64,000 nt of DNA from Brachypterus glaber (taxonomy: Eukaryota > Arthropoda > Insecta > Coleoptera > Kateretidae), in NCBI GenBank assembly GCA_958510825.1, contig OY294049.1, forward strand, positions 186,001-250,000. Direction: 5' to 3'. How positions within the stretch are numbered: position 1 is the first letter of the stretch; each line of letters begins with the position of its first letter. The notes below the pieces were generated by a model, which did not search any database, was not told the origin of the DNA, and saw nothing but the letters and a program-made list of their open reading frames with translations. Of the stretch, positions 12,641 to 24,319 are shown in pieces. Both the position numbers and the translations under genes were made by a program.

Positions 12641-12781
12641 TATTTTATTTTATTTTATTTTGATTTTGTCCAATTTTGTCCAGAATTTGTGGACAAAATC
12701 AGTTTTCTATTTTATCCAGTCCGCCAAAATTTGATTACTTCCGTCCAGTTTTGTCCACCCGAACAAAATCAAACAACCCTG

Positions 12782-13066
12782 CATAGCTGTCTGAAATGAG
12801 TATTTTCTACTATAGCTTACGTATTAATAATGGAAATTTAAAAATTATTTAAAGTTAGAATAAGGTTAAAAAAAGGTAAGAATTTAGTTAGGAAACTAAC
12901 GTTAGATTTATGTATTTTATAACGTTTTTGTCAAACGTTAGTTTTTAAGGTTAGATTTATATATTTTATAACGTTTTTGTATAACGTTTGAGACTAAACA
13001 TAAAAATGTCACTAATCTAATGTTATGTTAAGTTAGATTTATGTACTTTTCCACCATTGTTAACAA
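12782..13066. repeat. Fragment of the 24320-26353 element family
   Basis: This stretch is nearly identical to 26057-26350, sharing ATAGCTGTCTGAAATRAGTA, repeated TAACGTTAGATTTATG and TTATGTACTTTTC at the right end. Only the right portion is present. Confidence 0.85.
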
Positions 13067-13098
13067 ATGAAAATTGAAATCATAGAAAATGGAAGTAA

Positions 13099-13429
13099 AT
13101 AAATAAATAAATGAATAAATAAATAAATATATTCGTCTATAATTTTAAAATTATTTTGTTCTACATTGTGTCCATACCCGTAAGTCCTTACATGGGCGGA
13201 TTTAGGGGAGGGGCCATGGCCCCCCCAGCGAGATATATTAGCATAGAAATACCTTCAAAATTATATTTTTGGTGAAAGCGCAATTTTTTTCCTTATGGAT
13301 GGCCCCCTCCCCTAAAATGAAATAAATCCGCCCCTGAGTCCTTAAGGGCTTGTGTGGGCTTATGGTAGATAATAATAATATACGAGATATGGTTAATCTT
13401 AATTTACAATTAGATATAAATACAATTAG
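13099..13429. mobile_element. ~330-bp insert in the zinc-finger pseudocopy
   Basis: It begins with (AAAT)n and contains a ~130-bp inverted pair, GGGCGGATTTAGGGGAGGGG and its counterpart CCCTCCCCTAAAATGAAATA followed by ATCCGCCCC. GTAAA occurs at both edges (13093-13097 and about 13430), consistent with a 5-bp target duplication in the zinc-finger sequence. Confidence 0.6.
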
Positions 13430-13472
13430 GTAAACGCTTTGAGGAAGAGAAAGAAGAAACACTAATTATAAA

Positions 13473-14926
13473 ACGGTGTTCTAGAAGAACTTATAAATTA
13501 CATGACAACTTCCATTTTTTTTCTTTTTGAAATTTGTTATAATGAGCTCTAATTAAAAAAATAAGACCAAAATTTTAAAAATCGTTAGAGCTGTTTTTGA
13601 AAAAAATGTGTTTTTTAGAAAATATCTCTGATATTTCACGCTAACATACTCGGTTTGCCCTCGATATCTTGGATTTTGACCAAACTTGGCATAGTGGTAC
13701 CACTATGGTAATTAAGCACTCCATCCAAAAATTTTTCAAAACGGTCCATCCGTTCACGATACCGGGTGTCCCATCAACCAGGTTCTTGACAAGTTATATC
13801 TCCATTATTTGAAAAGGTAAATTTTTTGTAAAAAATAGCGTTAAATGAGAGCCAAAAAGATTCTATTGACTTATTCAACCCCCCCTCCATTGCTTACTCG
13901 CTCCCTTGTAACCACCCCACCCTCTGATTTTCAAATAACACCTCCCACCCCCATTTTTATCTAAGAATATGAAATTACATTTCATTTTGAATTAAACCAT
14001 GTATTATAAATAGTATCTTATTCTTATATATATATATATATTTCCGTTATTTAAAAATATAAAAAAGTTAAAAAAAAAATTAAATTGCATTCATATGTAA
14101 AACTACCCCTTATTAACTCACCCTCTTGGAACCACCTCCAACTAGTTTTTTAAATAGAACTTCCCTATTTTACTAAAGAATATAAAAGCACATATCATTT
14201 TAAATTTAACCAGAAAATTTTCCAAAAACTTAAATTGTACCCAAAAGAAAATTGAATAATATATTCAAAACCAACTCATAACAACCCAGTCTCCTGGAAC
14301 TACCCGCAAGTTTGTTTTAAATGCCACCCTTCTATTAATAAATAATAATTGTTATTTAGAGCCCCTTAAAATCTAAGATACCACTTATAATAAATGGTTG
14401 AATTCAGAATTAAGTGCACTTTCATAGTCTTTAATATTTGAAAAACAGGTTGGGGGTAGTTTCAAGGGAGTGCGTAAGCAAGGGGCGATTTTGAATAAGT
14501 CAGTAAAATCTTCTTTGGCTTTGATTTAATGCTATTTTTTGCAAATTTTAATACCTTTTCAAATAACGGAGATAAGCTATTTCAAGAACTTGGTGGGACA
14601 CCCAGTATAGTGAACGGATGGACCGTTTTGAAAAAAATTTGGATGAAGTGCTTAGATGCCATAGTGGTACTGTGCCAAGTTTGGTCAAAATCCGAGACAT
14701 CGAGGGCAAACCGAGTATGTTAGCGTGAAATATAAGATATATTTTCTAAAAAATACATTTTTTTCAAAAACGGCTCTAACGATTTTTAAAATTTTGGTCT
14801 TACTTTTTTAATTAGAGCTCATATGTATAACAATTTTTTTTAATTAGAGCTCATATGTATAATAAATTTCAAAAAGAAAAAAAATGGAAGTTGTCATGTC
14901 ATTTAAAAGTTCTTCTAGAACACCGT
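13473..14926. mobile_element. 1.45-kb foldback element, ACGGTGTTCTAGAAGAACTT ends
   Basis: The arms (13473-~13990 and ~14400-14926) are inverted copies. Shared landmarks include CATACTCGGTTTGCCCTCGA, GGTCCATCCGTTCAC and TAATTAGAGCTCAT, which is duplicated in the right arm. No TSD is evident. Short ORFs in the arms are by-products of the repeat. It sits inside the broken zinc-finger copy. Confidence 0.85.
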
Positions 14927-14974
14927 GCAAAAGTCCAAACGAGAAACCCAATAAATGTTCTTATTGCAACAAAT

Positions 14975-15028
14975 CTCTCCCTCTCCCTCTCCATCTCCCT
15001 CTCCCTCTCCCTCTCCCTCTCCCTCTAT
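14975..15028. repeat. (CTCCCT)n microsatellite
   Basis: About nine CTCCCT units with one CATCTC variant directly follow the zinc-finger remnant. Confidence 0.95.
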
Positions 15029-15039
15029 AAAAATTGAAA

Positions 15040-15499
15040 CTGCATATTTCTCTCGATCATTAAAGGCAAATTTTGCAAATTTTGTCAGCGGTTAACCGGT
15101 GACAAAATTTTGAACACCTTTACCACATTTTTCAAATTTAAATAGAGCACCACAGTTGTAAAAAATTTTACCTGCGGTGCTAGGGCCTTTCTTATTTTTT
15201 TTATTTGAATTTTTAAAACTTGAGTTTTACTACATTGAATTAAAAAAGGCCTGAAATGAACAGAAGTGAAAAAAACATGAAAAAAATACCCCTGCGGCGC
15301 AATTTTTATTCTTTTCGAGATTTAGGGAAAAAATAAGTACAGTTTTGACTAAATGTAATATTGAATAAGTAGAATTAATTTAGGACGGACTTTGTTTTTC
15401 ACAATTTCGTAAGATATTTTTGAACAAAAAATTATTACCTGATTAATATTATTACCTGATTACCGGGCCCAGTAAATATAGTATATTAAACGATATTAA
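15040..15499. other. AT-rich sequence, no feature recognised
   Basis: No ORF or repeat boundary could be supported here. Confidence 0.4.
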
Positions 15500-15880
15500 A
15501 TATGTAGCTTGTTGGCGCCCCCTAGAACAATGGCCTCTTTGTCTATCTTATTTTGCTGACTTAAGCAGTATTCATTTAATATAAATAGAGCTCCGCCTAG
15601 ATTACCCTCAGAGCTGTATTAGACCTGAGTTAGATCGCACGTATCTTAAATTAGAGTTATCTCAAAACTATCTTAAATCTATCTCAAAGTTATAATCTTA
15701 CAAGTATTAAATATATATCATTATAAATAATAAACAAGTGTCTAAATCAAGAACATCTAGAACATTTAAACCTTATAGTGAAGAAACTGTGACTATAAAT
15801 ACAAAATAACTGTGAAGTTATAAAATAAGTTTCGGAACCTCTTAATAAAAGGTTGCCCTGGTGTCAGAAGTAAATTAACC
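15500..15880 (+). mobile_element. Possible LTR plus primer-binding site remnant
   Basis: A TATA box (TATAAATAGAG near 15584) is followed 260 bp later by the polyadenylation signal AATAAA (15843). Immediately after that comes CTGGTGTCAGAAGT, which resembles the primer-binding site of Gypsy-group LTR elements. That order (promoter, poly(A) signal, PBS) fits an LTR/leader junction. No gag or pol follows, so only a relic remains. LTR edges are not certain. Confidence 0.45.
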
Positions 15881-16838
15881 TTTTTTTTTATGTTGTGTTG
15901 ATCAAGGAATACAACAAGCTATACACTTATTTCGTTTATAAGACCCGTTGTTTATTTTTTTCTAAATATTATATAATAATTTGTATAATAATATTACCTA
16001 TATATTATATATAATAGGTATATGTATACATATAATATTAATCATAATATTATTATGATATAGACTATATCATATAGTGTTATAAAAATGTTTATTAATT
16101 ATTAATAGGGTATTTACGATTTTGCTATTATTAAATAAACATTTGAGTAAAGTAAAGTCTAACAAACATAACTAAAAAAATTGAAAATAAAATGAAACAA
16201 GCCGTGAAGATATGTAATGCTACGCATTCCATTATATACTATTTACATTTTCCCAAATACTTAAAAAAAATAATAAAAAAAGTTGAAATTTTACTTTTTT
16301 TTAAAGATACAAAAAATTTTCATTTCTTTTTAGTTTCTTGTTGCGAAAACGAAAAACAAAAAAAAAATCGAAAAAAAAATTTCAAAAATGTTTGACTTTT
16401 TATTTTCTTTTTGCGAAACGTGAAAAAAATTGATTTTTTTTATTAAAAATTATAGTTTTTTTATTTTAAAAAAAGTTTAATACCCCATAACCTTTTTGTT
16501 TTTGTGGGGATTACTTTCAACAATAATAGGGACCTTCCCCTCATTGAACTTGATTTTTCATGAAAATTTCAAGTCGATGGGATTATTCGTTCTTGAGTTA
16601 TCGTGTCTACAAAAAACGTGACATGGACAGAGGGACGGACAGACGGACATTTTCAAAGTTTCTTAATTTTCTATGAAACACATGGTATCCAAGAATTTTT
16701 TGTCTAGGGCGTTTTTTGCGATTTTGGGAAACTACCGTATTATACCTACTATTCTAGCGCGGGCGCTGTGAATAGTATAATAAAAACAAGTTTTTTAAGT
16801 TATAACTTTTTTTATAAAACCCTTCTATTTAGTATATA
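15881..16838. other. AT-rich spacer with a dispersed repeat
   Basis: No gene is visible. Positions 16480-16720 carry a dispersed sequence also found, diverged, at 21700-21900 and 60240-60420: GTGGGGATTACTTTCAA, TTGAGTTATCGTGTC and GGACAGACGGACA. Confidence 0.6.
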
Positions 16839-18153
16839 CAGCCTGTTCCAGAACTCGCGTACAGAAATTTGAGGGTATATAAAAAACCCTCTGGAAAATA
16901 TGAAAAAAATGTAAAAAAAATCCATTTTTGTTCAATTCAAAAATAAGAACGCTTTAAGTGGACCAATACTGTTGCTGATGTTAAATTACCTTTAAAAGTT
17001 GAATTTGTAGCTATGGAAGCAAATTTAATTATTGCAGGTACATATTCTGTAGTTAATGGCTCAAATTAATAATACTGTAAATAAATATACGCCTCAAATA
17101 AATTATAGATTCTATATTCTGTAGGTTGAAATGGTGAATAATGTGACAAAATTATATTAATTAATGTCAAATAACTAGGCCGGATGGAGTGACCCTATAA
17201 AAATAGAATATTTGATAGCCTTTGTCGGTTTTGTCCATAGACAAGGAAAGACCTCCAAAGCCGTTGCGGAATACTGTGATAAATGTGCCTAGTGCATCTG
17301 AGATAAACTTGCACATGCGCACTACTATTGTTGTTTTTGACGAGTATTTTTAACCTTAGTTTTATGTGTCAAATAAAAATTGTAAAAATTCAACAAAAAA
17401 CAATAAATATCTACGAAGAAACGTGGAAATAGTTTTTTAAAATTATTTTATAAGAATTTTTCGAGGTGTGTTTGAGTTTCGGGATTTTGTATATCTACTT
17501 TGAGTACACCAGGGATTGACCCTTTGCTCTTCATAAAGCAACAATACAGGTTAGGTTTAAAGTTATAAACAAATGCAGCAAAAAAACAATTAAAACACAG
17601 TACAAGTCGAAAAATGAACAGTAACAAACGACGATCTGACAGTACTGACAGTATAAACAAAATACTAATAATTCGTCACCCCAGTATTGGTTTGCCATAT
17701 CTCTATTTTTGGACATTTTAAGATTTTTACTGCGGGATTTTTGGAGATAAGACAAATAAATACTGGGGTGATGAATTGTTTTACGACCGACAGCATTTCA
17801 CAGCTGATAGAGATGCGTACTGCGCAAGGTCAGATATATTGCGTTACGTCATTTCGCTGCCCCGTTCTGTCACAAAATAATCTTGCGCAGGCTGGACTAA
17901 TGGTTCTCTTTCCATCTCTATGGTTTTGTCAAAATATAATAACCTAAAATGATTCTAAAAACCATAGTTACCAATAAGTAGGGAAAAACTAATTTGTAGG
18001 TAATTTAACATCAGCAACAGGATTGGTCAGATTAAATAGCTTCCTTTTTAATTAGTTTTGAAGATGATTTTTTTTGAATTTTTTTTTCATATTTTCCAGA
18101 GGGTTTTTAATATACCCTCAAATTTCTGTACGCGCGCGTTCTGTAACAGGCTG
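16839..18153. mobile_element. TA-flanked MITE, 1.3 kb
   Basis: Ends are CAGCCTGTTCCAGAACTCGC and its complement, with TA at 16837-16838 and 18154-18155. Arms of ~170 bp share ACAGAAATTTGAGGGTAT, CCCTCTGGAAAATATGAA and TGATGTTAAATTACCTTTA. The ends are nearly identical to those of 11910-12640. A smaller internal palindrome (CACCCCAGTATT ... AATACTGGGGTG) spans 17678-17772. Confidence 0.82.
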
Positions 18154-18155
18154 TA

Positions 18156-18653
18156 TGTCGCAGCCGTTTGAAGTAGTTGGCCGTTTCATGAAATGCTATC
18201 ACTACCAAACCAACCAACCAACATTCAATGTCCAAACTTCATGAACCGTCCAGCCCATTGAGGTAGAGTGGGGGAGAGTGCCATTCGACCAGGCTTCGCG
18301 TGGACAAACTGTGCCGACAAGGGAGCTTTGTTTAGGAAATTTGAGTTTGCGCAGTTACTTCGACTTTGGTTTTTAAACTAACCTAAAATTTAGTTCACAT
18401 GTGTTTTTCAAGGAATTAAAGTGGGGGAAGCAGGAACTCTGTCTGACCGAGTGGCTATCTTTGTGTATTTCGAAGTGCGCAAGACTGTTAATACGGAATT
18501 TTAGAAAGAGATAGATAGATGCGCGAATCAAAATCGGCACAAGAAATTTAAACGGCTCTGGCCACAGAACACTAGGCTCTGGCACTCTCCCCACTCTACC
18601 TCAATGGTCCAGCCTTTTTATGAAACGGCGAATTACTTCAAAAAGCTGCGACA
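18156..18653. mobile_element. TA-flanked palindromic MITE, 0.5 kb
   Basis: TGTCGCAGC at the left and GCTGCGACA at the right are flanked by TA (18154-18155, 18654-18655). The arms share GAAGTAGTTGGCCGTTTCAT and TTGAGGTAGAGTGGGG. It abuts the preceding MITE and shares its TA. Confidence 0.75.
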
Positions 18654-18677
18654 TATACATTTTACGTCTCTATAACT

Positions 18678-19826
18678 AGGGTTTCCAGTCCCCAAATTCG
18701 GGATCCCGAAAGTTCGGGATATCCCGAAGATTTTTGAATCCCGAAATCACGAAAAATCCCGAAAATCCCGAAAAAAAACCCCGAAAATCCCGAAAACTTA
18801 TAATTTATTTATTCAACTCGAATCGGGTTACTCGATATGTAATTGTGATTTGCGTATAACATTTTTTGTTTACGATGGTAAATATGCACCCCTAAAGAAG
18901 GTCATAGTCTATGACTCATAGACCTATCGAAACAATTTCTTGGAAAACGGGCTGAGCATTTTCGAAGAACTGTTTTGAATGACCTATAGAATTAAGAGTT
19001 AAGAGTATTATCCCTGAATTTTTCAGAAGTTTAAAAAAAATCTAGAGGTCGCTCATGGCCATTTTTTTAAAAGATATGTTTCTTAGGGCTACTTGCACCA
19101 ACTTTTGGTACGGGATTATCTCAGCCAAACCGAGATTAAGTTAAAAATGCTGCGTTCTGATTGGTCGGCCGTCAATTTAATCCAAGTTTAAAGTTAAATC
19201 ATCATTCGTGCAAGTGGCCCTTAAGCTAATAAAAAACATAATTTTAATTTAAAATTTGTTTATAATTACTTTTATATATTTTTTTTATATGAATTTATAT
19301 TTTAATGTTGTTTGTTTTGTTTTGTTGGTACTACCAACTTGGTAGTTATAGATGTAACTTTTTATTTAATTTATTTATTTTAACTTTTAAAAAGTATGTT
19401 TTTTTAACTTTTTATTTAATTTATTTATTTTAACTTTTAAAAAGTTTGTTTTTTTTAACTTTTTATTTAATTTATTTGTTTTAAGTTTTAAAAAGTTTGT
19501 TTTTTTTTTAAATAATAAATATTTTACTGAATATTTGTTTTTTTTTGGTGATGCACACATACAATTTGTATATAAAAAAATTTTTCTTGCTTTTATTAGT
19601 GTTTATTTTATTTTTTATTTTTCTTAATTTAGTAAAATATAAATTTAAATAAAATATGGTTAATAATGGTTATTTTAATAAAAGTTTTTGGTTTAAATTT
19701 TATAATTTTATTTAATTAATTAATTTCTGATGAAATGAGACATTTTTAAATTTCGGGATCGGGATCCCGAACTTTTTGAAATTTTTGGGATTTCGGGATC
19801 GGGATCCCGAAACCTGGATTCCCTAT
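18678..19826. mobile_element. hAT-like MITE with 8-bp TSD
   Basis: CTATAACT at 18670-18677 is repeated exactly at 19827-19834, an 8-bp target duplication typical of hAT insertions. Termini are AGGGTTTCCAG and CTGGATTCCCT. Subterminal regions are packed with CGGGATCCCGAA/ATCCCGAAAA palindromic motifs in opposite orientation. Three 56-58-bp direct repeats (AACTTTTTATTTAATTTATT...) lie at 19347-19510. No transposase ORF is present. Confidence 0.85.
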
Positions 19827-21105
19827 CTATAACTAAAAAGTAGAAAACGAGATATTTGTACCAATTTTCAAATACGAGATTTTTAAAGAAGGGTTTTGAA
19901 ATTTTTATTTTTATTTTTTTGATTTTTGGTAGTAAAAAACCGTTTTTTTCAAGGCTTGTTTTTTTTTGTTTTTTTTTTGTTTTTTTTTTTTGTTTTTTTT
20001 TTTCGTGAAAATATTCAAAAAATGACAACTTTTGTATTTTAGGATCAATTAGAGACTGTTTTTAATAGTTTTTATTAGTTTTTATTTCAAAGTACTTTAT
20101 TCTTCGTGAAATAATAAAATATATAGATTATACGCCATCTGTTAACGAGTTTAGGAGTTGAAACTTCAGTCACATAACTTCACTTTTCTAACGTGTCAAA
20201 TTTATGAAGTCTGTTTATGATGCCTCGGTGGCTATTCTCATTTTGGTGAGTTTTATTCGCGCGTGAAAGCCAACTTCACAGTAGTTCTCCTGATGATTTG
20301 ATTGGCCTAGACCGCGTAGCTCAGGCGGAAAAAATCCGCTCGAAACCAGAATAGACCCTCTAGGCCGCAAACAAAAGCAACGTATTAAATCTTTTTATAG
20401 ACACACAAACTAACGCATTCCATTGCATATTAATCACAGTAAATGGTATAAATGGTATAAATGGTCAAATACTTACATATTTTCAAAAAAAAAAAACGAA
20501 AAAAAATTCAAAATTATTCAATTTTTTTTAATTTTCTTTTTGCGAAAAACATAAAAAAAAACTTTACGAACGAATAAAAATTTTAAAACGTTTTTTTCGA
20601 TTTTTTTTTTTTTCAAAAAAAAAAATTTCAAAAAAAACTTTTTTCAAAATTTTTAATTTTTTTTTATTTATTTTTACGAAGAACAAAAAAAAATTCAAAA
20701 AAGAGTATTTTTATTCTAAATATATTTAAATTTATTAATTAAAATTAAATAGAGTTGTTACAACTCAGTTGTAAAAAACCGTTTTTAATTAAATAAATAT
20801 TTTTTTATAAACTGTTATCCTTCATACATGACTTTTACAATAAAATATGTGTTAATTTTTAATAAAAAACAAATTTGTTTTTTTTATAACTGTTTTTTTT
20901 AATAAAAAACAATTTTGTTTTTTTTTTTATAAAGTCTAGTTTTGTTTTAAAACGTTTTTTTTTTTGAGTTTAAAAAAAACAAAGTTTTTTTTTGAATTTA
21001 CAACTGTAATTTTTGGCAACATTTCCAAAACCCTTCTTTTAAAAATCTCGTATTTGAAAATTGATACATATATCTTGTTTTCTACTTTTTAGTTATAGGT
21101 ACTTA
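19827..21105. repeat. Inverted pair interrupted by poly-A/T-rich DNA
   Basis: AACTAAAAAGTAGAAAACGA and the following CAAATACGAGATTTTTAAAG at 19830-19900 occur inverted at 21030-21100. The hAT-like MITE landed at the outer end of the left arm. The middle is low complexity, plus a moderately GC-rich stretch at 20100-20400 without a supported gene. Confidence 0.65.
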
Positions 21106-21235
21106 ATAGAAGGGGGTGGACTTTAAAGACTTGTTTTTATTTTATTTTTAACATTGTTCTTTTGGCCTCTTTGTCCTACCGTCCGACGCGTCGTGACGGC
21201 TGACATGGCTAGATAGAGTGACTCTAAGCACAAAT

Positions 21236-21500
21236 AGCCAGACTTATTGTCCTGCGCACATCCGGGAACAAAAAACGGGTTTGCCACAACGCTTTCAGTC
21301 TCAAACATCTGATCCGGCGGCAGCAACGCGCCGCGACGGCACTTCGTCATACCTTTTTTTTTCTACTTTCTATCCCAATCTTTTCTCTCTTCCAAACAAG
21401 CCATGGCTATTACCAACATTAACAACAAAATAAACAACATAAGCAGTAGTATTAACTGTACAGACGGCTTGATTTTATCCTCTTGGCAACCTTTAGTCGA
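21236..21500 (+). pseudogene. Partial upstream copy of Calx exon 1 (5' region and first ~30 codons)
   Basis: The region parallels 26434-26710: GTCCTGCGCA, GGGTTTGCC, CTTTCAGTCTCAAACATC, TTTCTCTCTTCC and then an ATG at 21403. The translation begins MAITNINNKINNISSSINCT and continues DGLILSSWQPLVDS, versus MAITNINNNINNISNSINCT in the intact exon. Homology stops at about 21500, and the frame runs into poly-lysine/stop. It lacks all membrane segments, so it cannot encode an exchanger. It could in principle supply an alternative 5' leader. Confidence 0.85.
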
Positions 21501-22904
21501 CTCCTCAACAATTTTTTCAAAAAAAAATAAAAAAAAACATTAAATTAGAAAAAAATATTAACAAAACATTAACAAAAAAAAAAAAAATTAAAAAATTAAA
21601 AAAACTAAAAATTTTTGAAAAAAAAAATAAAAAGTTTTTTTTCAAAACTAGAATTTTTTAAAATGGTAGTTTTTTAATTTTCTTTTTAAGTTGAACCCCC
21701 AATTACGTTGTTATTTTTTAGGGGATTATTTTCAAAAAAAAAAAAAAATAGGGATATTCCCCTTATAAAACTTGTTTTACCCAGAAAATTTTGAGTAGGT
21801 CGAATAACTCGTTCTCGAGTTATCGTGTCCACAAAATCGTGAATCGAACGGACAGACGAATAATTTTAAAGTTCCTTATTTTTTCATTTTGTATCCAAGA
21901 ATTTTTTGTCTAGGACGTTTTTTTGGCGATTTTATGAACTTTTAAACTAGCGTAAATATCCAGAATCGTAACTAGATGAAACGTTGCAAGCACCCTGTCA
22001 AAACATCGGCACTATTGTACACTAGAGCCATCTAGTTTGCAAATTTCAAACTAGATGTTTTGTTTGATTTTAAATTCTGTATCTTTAAAACATTATATTC
22101 TAGCAAAAAACTGTATATAACATTTTTTATAGGGCTTAAAAAGAGCTTTTATTTAAAATATAATTTTTTGAAATCGGGTTATAAATATGTGAGATATGCT
22201 AAAAAAACCTTTTACTGCTTTAAACGCCAATATCTCGAAAACAATGCGTTTTAGGAAAACGTTGTTTATAACATTTTTTGACCAATTTACAATTATCTTT
22301 TATATGTGCTAAATTAACCAAATACAATAATAATTGCCTTAATTATAAACAAAAAACGCTAAAAATAGTAGTTTTACCCTATTTTTACCCCCTTACCCCC
22401 AATCGTTTACCCCCAAAATCTAATCAGCTCTTCTAAATACGATAAGAAACAATATGCAAAAAACCGCAAGTCGATATCTCATATAGAAACGGAGTTAGAG
22501 AGTTTACACCCAGACAGACAGACAGACGGACGCAAAAATTTTTTTTACTGATTTCGACAAATGGTCTAAAACGTCGAGAAATGTGAAAAAAAAAAGTGGT
22601 CAAAGATTTTGACTTTTCGGCGAAGATTTCAATACATCGGCACTCTTAGTAGCACTAAGTGCCGATGTAAAAAGCAATAAAAACTTTATTTTTTACTAAC
22701 GCGTAAAAGCACCTCTACACAAGGCATGAAAGCGTTAAATGGTTTTATTTGCCAAAACATTATCGTTAAAAAATGAACCACACTAGGACAAATGAGGAGT
22801 GTCGGATCAAAAGTCGTATCTGGATTTTAAAAAGCAATGAGGTATTGATAATTAAGACATTATTAGAAGCCAAGTCTTAAAGTGCAATCTAGCAAACTTT
22901 CTTC
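21501..22904. other. AT-rich spacer with dispersed repeats
   Basis: Positions 21700-21900 carry a diverged copy of the dispersed repeat seen at 16480-16720. A similar run, CAGACAGACAGACGGACG, is at 22512-22530. No supported ORF was found. Confidence 0.5.
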
Positions 22905-24010
22905 ATCAGAAATATTTTATTATTATTACTTGAAATAAAACCCGACAGGTCCACCTCGTCCTCCGATGACCGAGGCGACGAGCGGGGAAATTGCGGCAAC
23001 TGCTCTCCACGTCCGTGGAGTAAGCCTCTACCGTGACCGGTTTTCGTGTGCTCTGAGTAAACTAAGAGACGCAAGGATTACTGCTTTCTGCATGCGACCA
23101 GCCAGAATTTCGGTTGAGTCGCGAGATGCCGGTATGGTTTTGAGGTTAGAGAGAAAGCTGTCATTTATACCACCAAGGGATCCAATAATAAGCACCATCA
23201 GTTTTATGGAGTGGTCTGAATACAGTATGCGGAGTTGAAAAAGAAGATCCTGATATTTTGTCCGCTTGTCCTCCTCCTTCAAAACAATGTTTCTTTCGGC
23301 TGGGGCCGAGAACTCAATAACAAACATTGTTTTGGCGTTGTGGTCGAGGAGGACGATATCTGGCTTATTGGCTTGTATTTGCCTTAGGGTGGAGAATGCA
23401 TAGTTTCAATATATGCGGCATCTATCATTCTCGACCACGGACTCAATATCACTGGTGTTTCGTCTAACTAATACGAGTGCCTGAGAAAATAATAAAGCAC
23501 TCGTAAGGCCGCGAATATATGTGGAGCATGCAGAAAGTAAATGCATGATGGTCTCTGGCATTTTTCGACAGGCCCTGCAGTTGGTATCAGGAACCTGCAT
23601 TCCCAAAACGCGACTCCGGTAGACTAATGTGTTAAAAACACCATCTTGGCAAGCAAGTATGAATCCCTCGGACTCCGACTTTAACCCACCTGACCTTAGA
23701 AAGGAATATGTCAGTCTTTTGGATAAGCCAAGGTCTTCTATGGTCTTAAAGAAGATTCCATGCATTGGCTTATCCATGTGTGACTGCAGAAGCATCAAAT
23801 ACTCTGCAGTTTTGATATGGGTTTTTAATTGAACGGGACCCAACTCAGTGACAGGGTTTGGACTTTTTCCCGTTCAAAGACCGAGTTCTTCAGCTGCTCT
23901 CGATGCTGCCCTAAAGATAAAGGCTCCAACTCCGGCTACCTCGTGGTCATTAACTAACCGTAGCAGGGAATCTTCGCTCCTTGATGATCTTACAGGCTGT
24001 ATCCAAGGCC
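22905..24010 (-). pseudogene. C-terminal part of a LINE with restriction-like endonuclease (R2-like group)
   Basis: Read on the minus strand, 23843-23409 encodes a region ending in a CxxC-(x)n-H-x4-C zinc knuckle (CRACRKMPETIMHLLSAC). After one in-frame TGA, the same frame continues with KPDIVLLDHNAKTMFVIEFS, matching the PD...E/D core of the restriction-like endonuclease in R2/R4/NeSL-type LINEs, and ends near 22905 in LLRAHENRSR. The 3' side terminates in TAATAATAATAAA. A further TGA interrupts the upstream part (about 23860). No RT motif is present, so it is a truncated relic. The exact clade cannot be fixed by eye. Confidence 0.72.
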
Positions 24011-24017
24011 ACTCTAT

Positions 24018-24096
24018 TGTTATTATTACTATTATTATTATTATTATTACTTATTATTACTATTATTATTATTATTACTATTATAATTATTAACAT
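24018..24096. repeat. (ATT)n microsatellite
   Basis: An ATT-rich trinucleotide run with interspersed ACT lies at the truncated 5' side of the LINE fragment. Confidence 0.95.
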
Positions 24097-24319
24097 AAGT
24101 TAATAATAAACCATATTAACTTCTTCTGATACAGCCGGGTTTTCAAGGTATAGGGCCTTATACCAGATTAAAATATACAACTGTGGATATTGCTATACCT
24201 AAATATTTGTTTCCTTGTTTTTTGTTTTTCAATTTTTTTTCAAAACAATTTGTTTTTAAATTATTTTTGAAAAACTTAATAACATTTTTTTTGATTTTTT
24301 TTTTTCTTTAAGGAACCTA

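Larger units (their letters stand above)
8600..12781. mobile_element. Composite element with CAGGGTTGT termini (hAT-like ends)
   Basis: CAGGGTTGT at 8600-8608 is matched by ACAACCCTG at 12773-12781. Inside each end is a GGACAAAATTGG-rich stretch in opposite orientation (8636-8716 and 12658-12765). CAGGG-type ends are typical of hAT transposons. No 8-bp target duplication is seen, and no transposase. It contains a 2.2-kb foldback and a 0.7-kb MITE. Confidence 0.5.
13067..14977 (+). pseudogene. Shattered second copy of the zinc-finger gene
   Basis: Three pieces align in order to the zinc-finger gene: 13067-13098 to about 5447-5481 (ATTGAAATCATAGAAAATGG), 13430-13470 to about 5482-5520 (GAAAGAAGAAACACTAAT), and 14941-14977 to the finger array (AAACCCAATAAATGTTCTTA). 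Inserted DNA separates them: a ~330-bp GC-bordered MITE and a 1.45-kb foldback. The section between the second and third pieces is deleted. Confidence 0.75.

Noticed and set aside
20270..20360. tRNA-like or SINE box A/B resemblance (TAGCTCAGGC ... CGCTCGAAACC)
   Set aside because: The spacing and B box do not match well, no cloverleaf could be drawn and no TSD or tail is visible.
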